Origin: Gordius sp. MW1
Taxonomy: Eukaryota > Nematomorpha > Gordioida > Gordea > Gordiidae
Direction: 5' to 3'
NCBI GenBank assembly: GCA_964036665.1
Contig: OZ038531.1
Span: forward strand, 11,904,168 to 11,968,167
Length of the DNA stretch: 64,000 nt
Positions 62,333 through 64,000 of this stretch are shown here, piece after piece (position 1 is the stretch's first letter; each line of letters starts with the position of its first letter). The notes beneath the pieces were generated by a model. It was not told the origin of the DNA. It worked only from the letters and a program-made list of their open reading frames with translations, and did not search any database. Made by a program: the position numbers and the translations under genes.

Positions 62333-64000
62333 TTTTCGGAAGTCAATCGAGGATAATAGGATTCTCAAATTGGCTTACTTTTATATATTTTTTTATGCTC
62401 TTTCACATAGAATCGAAAAAAATAAATATTTTTACCTCAAAATTTTTCACATATTTTTCTTTGAACCGTATTCATCCGATGAAAGTTGTCGTTTTCAGAC
62501 GTGGTTTCTATGATCCCAAGTAAAAATTTATCAGAATCTAAAAACTATTACTTTGAAATCATGATCGCATAGAGCTGTTTTCAAAAATTAAGCACTCACG
62601 TTGCGATACAACAAACTAATCGCAACAATAAAACGTTGTCTTTTGTCAAAATGATAGTTCTCGCAGCTTAAAACCTCTTTTCGGAAGTCAATCGAGGATA
62701 ATAGGATTCTCAAATTGGCTTACTTTTATATATTTTTTCATGCTCTTTCACATAGAAAAGAAATAAAGGAATATTTTTGCCTCAAAATTTTTCACATATT
62801 TTTCTTTGAACCGTATTCATCCGATGAAAGTTGTCGTTTTCAGACGTGGTTTCTATGATCCCAAGTAAAAATTTATCAGAATCTAAAAACTATTACTTTG
62901 AAATCATGATCGCATAGAGCTGTTTTCAAAAATTAAGCACTCACGTTGCGATACAACAAACTAATCGCAACAATAAAACGTTGTCTTTTGTCAAAATGAT
63001 AGTTCTCGCAGCTTAAAACCTCTTTTTGGAAGTCAATCGAGGATAATAGGATTCTCAAATTGGCTTACTTCTATATATTTTTTCATGCTCTTTCACATAG
63101 AATCGAAAAAAAGGAATATTTTTGCCTCAAAATTTTTCACATATTTTTCTTTGAACCGTATTCATCCGATGAAAGTTTTCGTTTTCAGACGTGGTTTCTA
63201 TGATCCCAAGTAAAAATTTATCAGAATCTAAAAACTATTACTTTGAAATCATGATCGCATAGAGCTGTTTTCAAAAATTAAGCACTCACGTTGCGATACA
63301 ACAAACTAATCGCAACAATAAAACGTTGTCTTTTGTCAAAATGATAGTTCTCGCAGCTTAAAACCTCTTTTCGGAAGTCAATCGAGGATAATAGGATTCT
63401 CAAATTGGCTTACTTTTATATATTTTTTCATGCTCTTTCACATAGAATCGAAAAAAATAATATTTTTGCCTCAAAATTTTTCACATATTTTTCTTTGAAC
63501 CGTATTCATCCGATGAAAGTTGTCGTTTTCACACGTGGTTTCTATGATCCCAAGTAAAAATTTATCAGAATCTAAAAACTATTACTTTGAAATCATGATC
63601 GCATAGAGCTGTTTTCAAAAATTAAGCACTCACGTTGCGATACAACAAACTAGTCGCAACAATAAAACGTTGTCTTTTGTCAAAATGATAGTTCTCGCAG
63701 CTTAAAACCTCTTTTCGGAAGTCAATCGAGGATAATAGGATTCTCAAATTGGCTTACTTTTATATATTTTTTCATGCTCTTTCACATAGAATCGAAAAAA
63801 AGGAATATTTTTGCCTCAAAATTTTTCACATATTTTTCTTTGAACCGTATTCATCCGATGGAAGTTGTCGTTTTCAGACGTGGTTTCTATGATCCCAAGT
63901 AAAAATTTATCAGAATCTAAAAACTATTACTTTGAAATCATGATCGCATAGAGCTGTTTTCAAAAATTAAGCACTCACCTTGCGATACAACAAACTAATC
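62333..64000. repeat. Seven-monomer repeat, rearranged and cut by the window end
   Basis: Units start at 62333, 62678, 63023, 63368 and 63712 (the last partial, 289 bp). The unit 62333-62677 joins a type A head (AATAAATATT, TTTTTACC) to the tail that normally follows a 296-bp unit (GATCGCATAG, GAGCTGTTTTC). Relative to 59611-60602 this removes 647 bp, including the short unit. The remaining units are the AGAAAAGAAATAAAGG, TTTTTGGAAG, ATAATATT and CCGATGGAAG types in the usual order. The array clearly continues past the window. Confidence 0.88.

Larger units (their letters stand above)
1..64000. repeat. Satellite DNA array, ~345-bp monomer, ~187 copies head to tail
   Basis: The anchor CCTCTTTTCGGAAG, or a one-base variant, recurs every 296-359 bp from the first base to the last, always on the plus strand. 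The sequence between anchors aligns throughout. I count 186 complete units and one partial unit (63712-64000). The main lengths are 345 and 341 bp. Others are 344, 343, 351 (6-bp insertion), 359 (6-bp plus 8-bp insertions), 296 (49-bp deletion) and 334-340 (small deletions), with one of 323 bp. Indel sizes of 1, 3, 4, 6, 8, 9 and 49 bp do not preserve a reading frame, so the DNA is non-coding. No transposon or unique sequence interrupts it. The family is not one I recognise. A centromeric or pericentromeric location is inferred from the array's purity and length, not shown by the sequence. Confidence 0.97.

Noticed and set aside
1-64000. CRISPR array
   Set aside because: Whole 345-bp units repeat with no unique spacers between them, and no cas-like genes are visible.

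Overview
The whole 64 kb window is one uninterrupted satellite DNA array. I count about 187 head-to-tail copies of one AT-rich monomer, all in the same orientation. One monomer counted by hand, at 1028-1372, is 31% G+C. The commonest lengths are 345 and 341 bp, and the mean spacing is about 342.5 bp. I saw no gene, tRNA, rRNA, transposon, CRISPR array or unique-sequence island on either strand. Every open reading frame I checked starts at TTG, runs across monomer boundaries, and exists only where a small indel shifts the frame, so I call no CDS. Monomer 1 is taken to begin at the TTTTCGG anchor at position 1. Coordinates were counted by hand and could be off by a base or so.

A pure array of this kind indicates eukaryotic heterochromatin, most simply a centromeric or pericentromeric block of an AT-rich genome. 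An insect or other invertebrate is plausible, but I do not recognise the satellite family and cannot name the organism.

Layout. (1) 1-14007: a heterogeneous left part with no long period, only one- to four-monomer duplications (offsets 1028, 1029, 5115 and 6499 bp). (2) 14008-28098: an eight-monomer higher-order repeat of 2752 bp, followed by a larger copy at offset 4807 bp into which a four-monomer (1382 bp) duplication was nested, giving a downstream offset of 6189 bp. (3) 27413-36415: a ten-monomer unit of about 3.46 kb present three times; the middle copy lost two monomers through a hybrid monomer. (4) 36416-39535: a transitional patchwork. (5) 39536-52147: a 16-monomer block of about 5.4 kb present twice about 7.17 kb apart, with a third partial copy between. 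(6) 50522-64000: a seven-monomer unit of about 2.37 kb that contains one 296-bp monomer with a 49-bp deletion, repeated with very little divergence to the window edge. (Regions 5 and 6 overlap because the first seven-monomer unit lies inside the 7.17-kb duplication.)

Repeat units thus become longer and more regular from left to right. Nine hybrid monomers mark junctions where units were joined, which fits unequal crossing-over or break-induced copying. Each monomer carries dyad elements that stand out from the variable positions: an 8-bp inverted repeat (GTTGCGAT / ATCGCAAC) around an 11- or 17-base loop, an interrupted palindrome TTCATCCGATGAA, and the palindrome ATCATGAT. The two recurrent changes in the 3' stem arm both leave G-U pairs in a plus-strand RNA. 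These elements are the best candidates for function, through protein binding or through structure.
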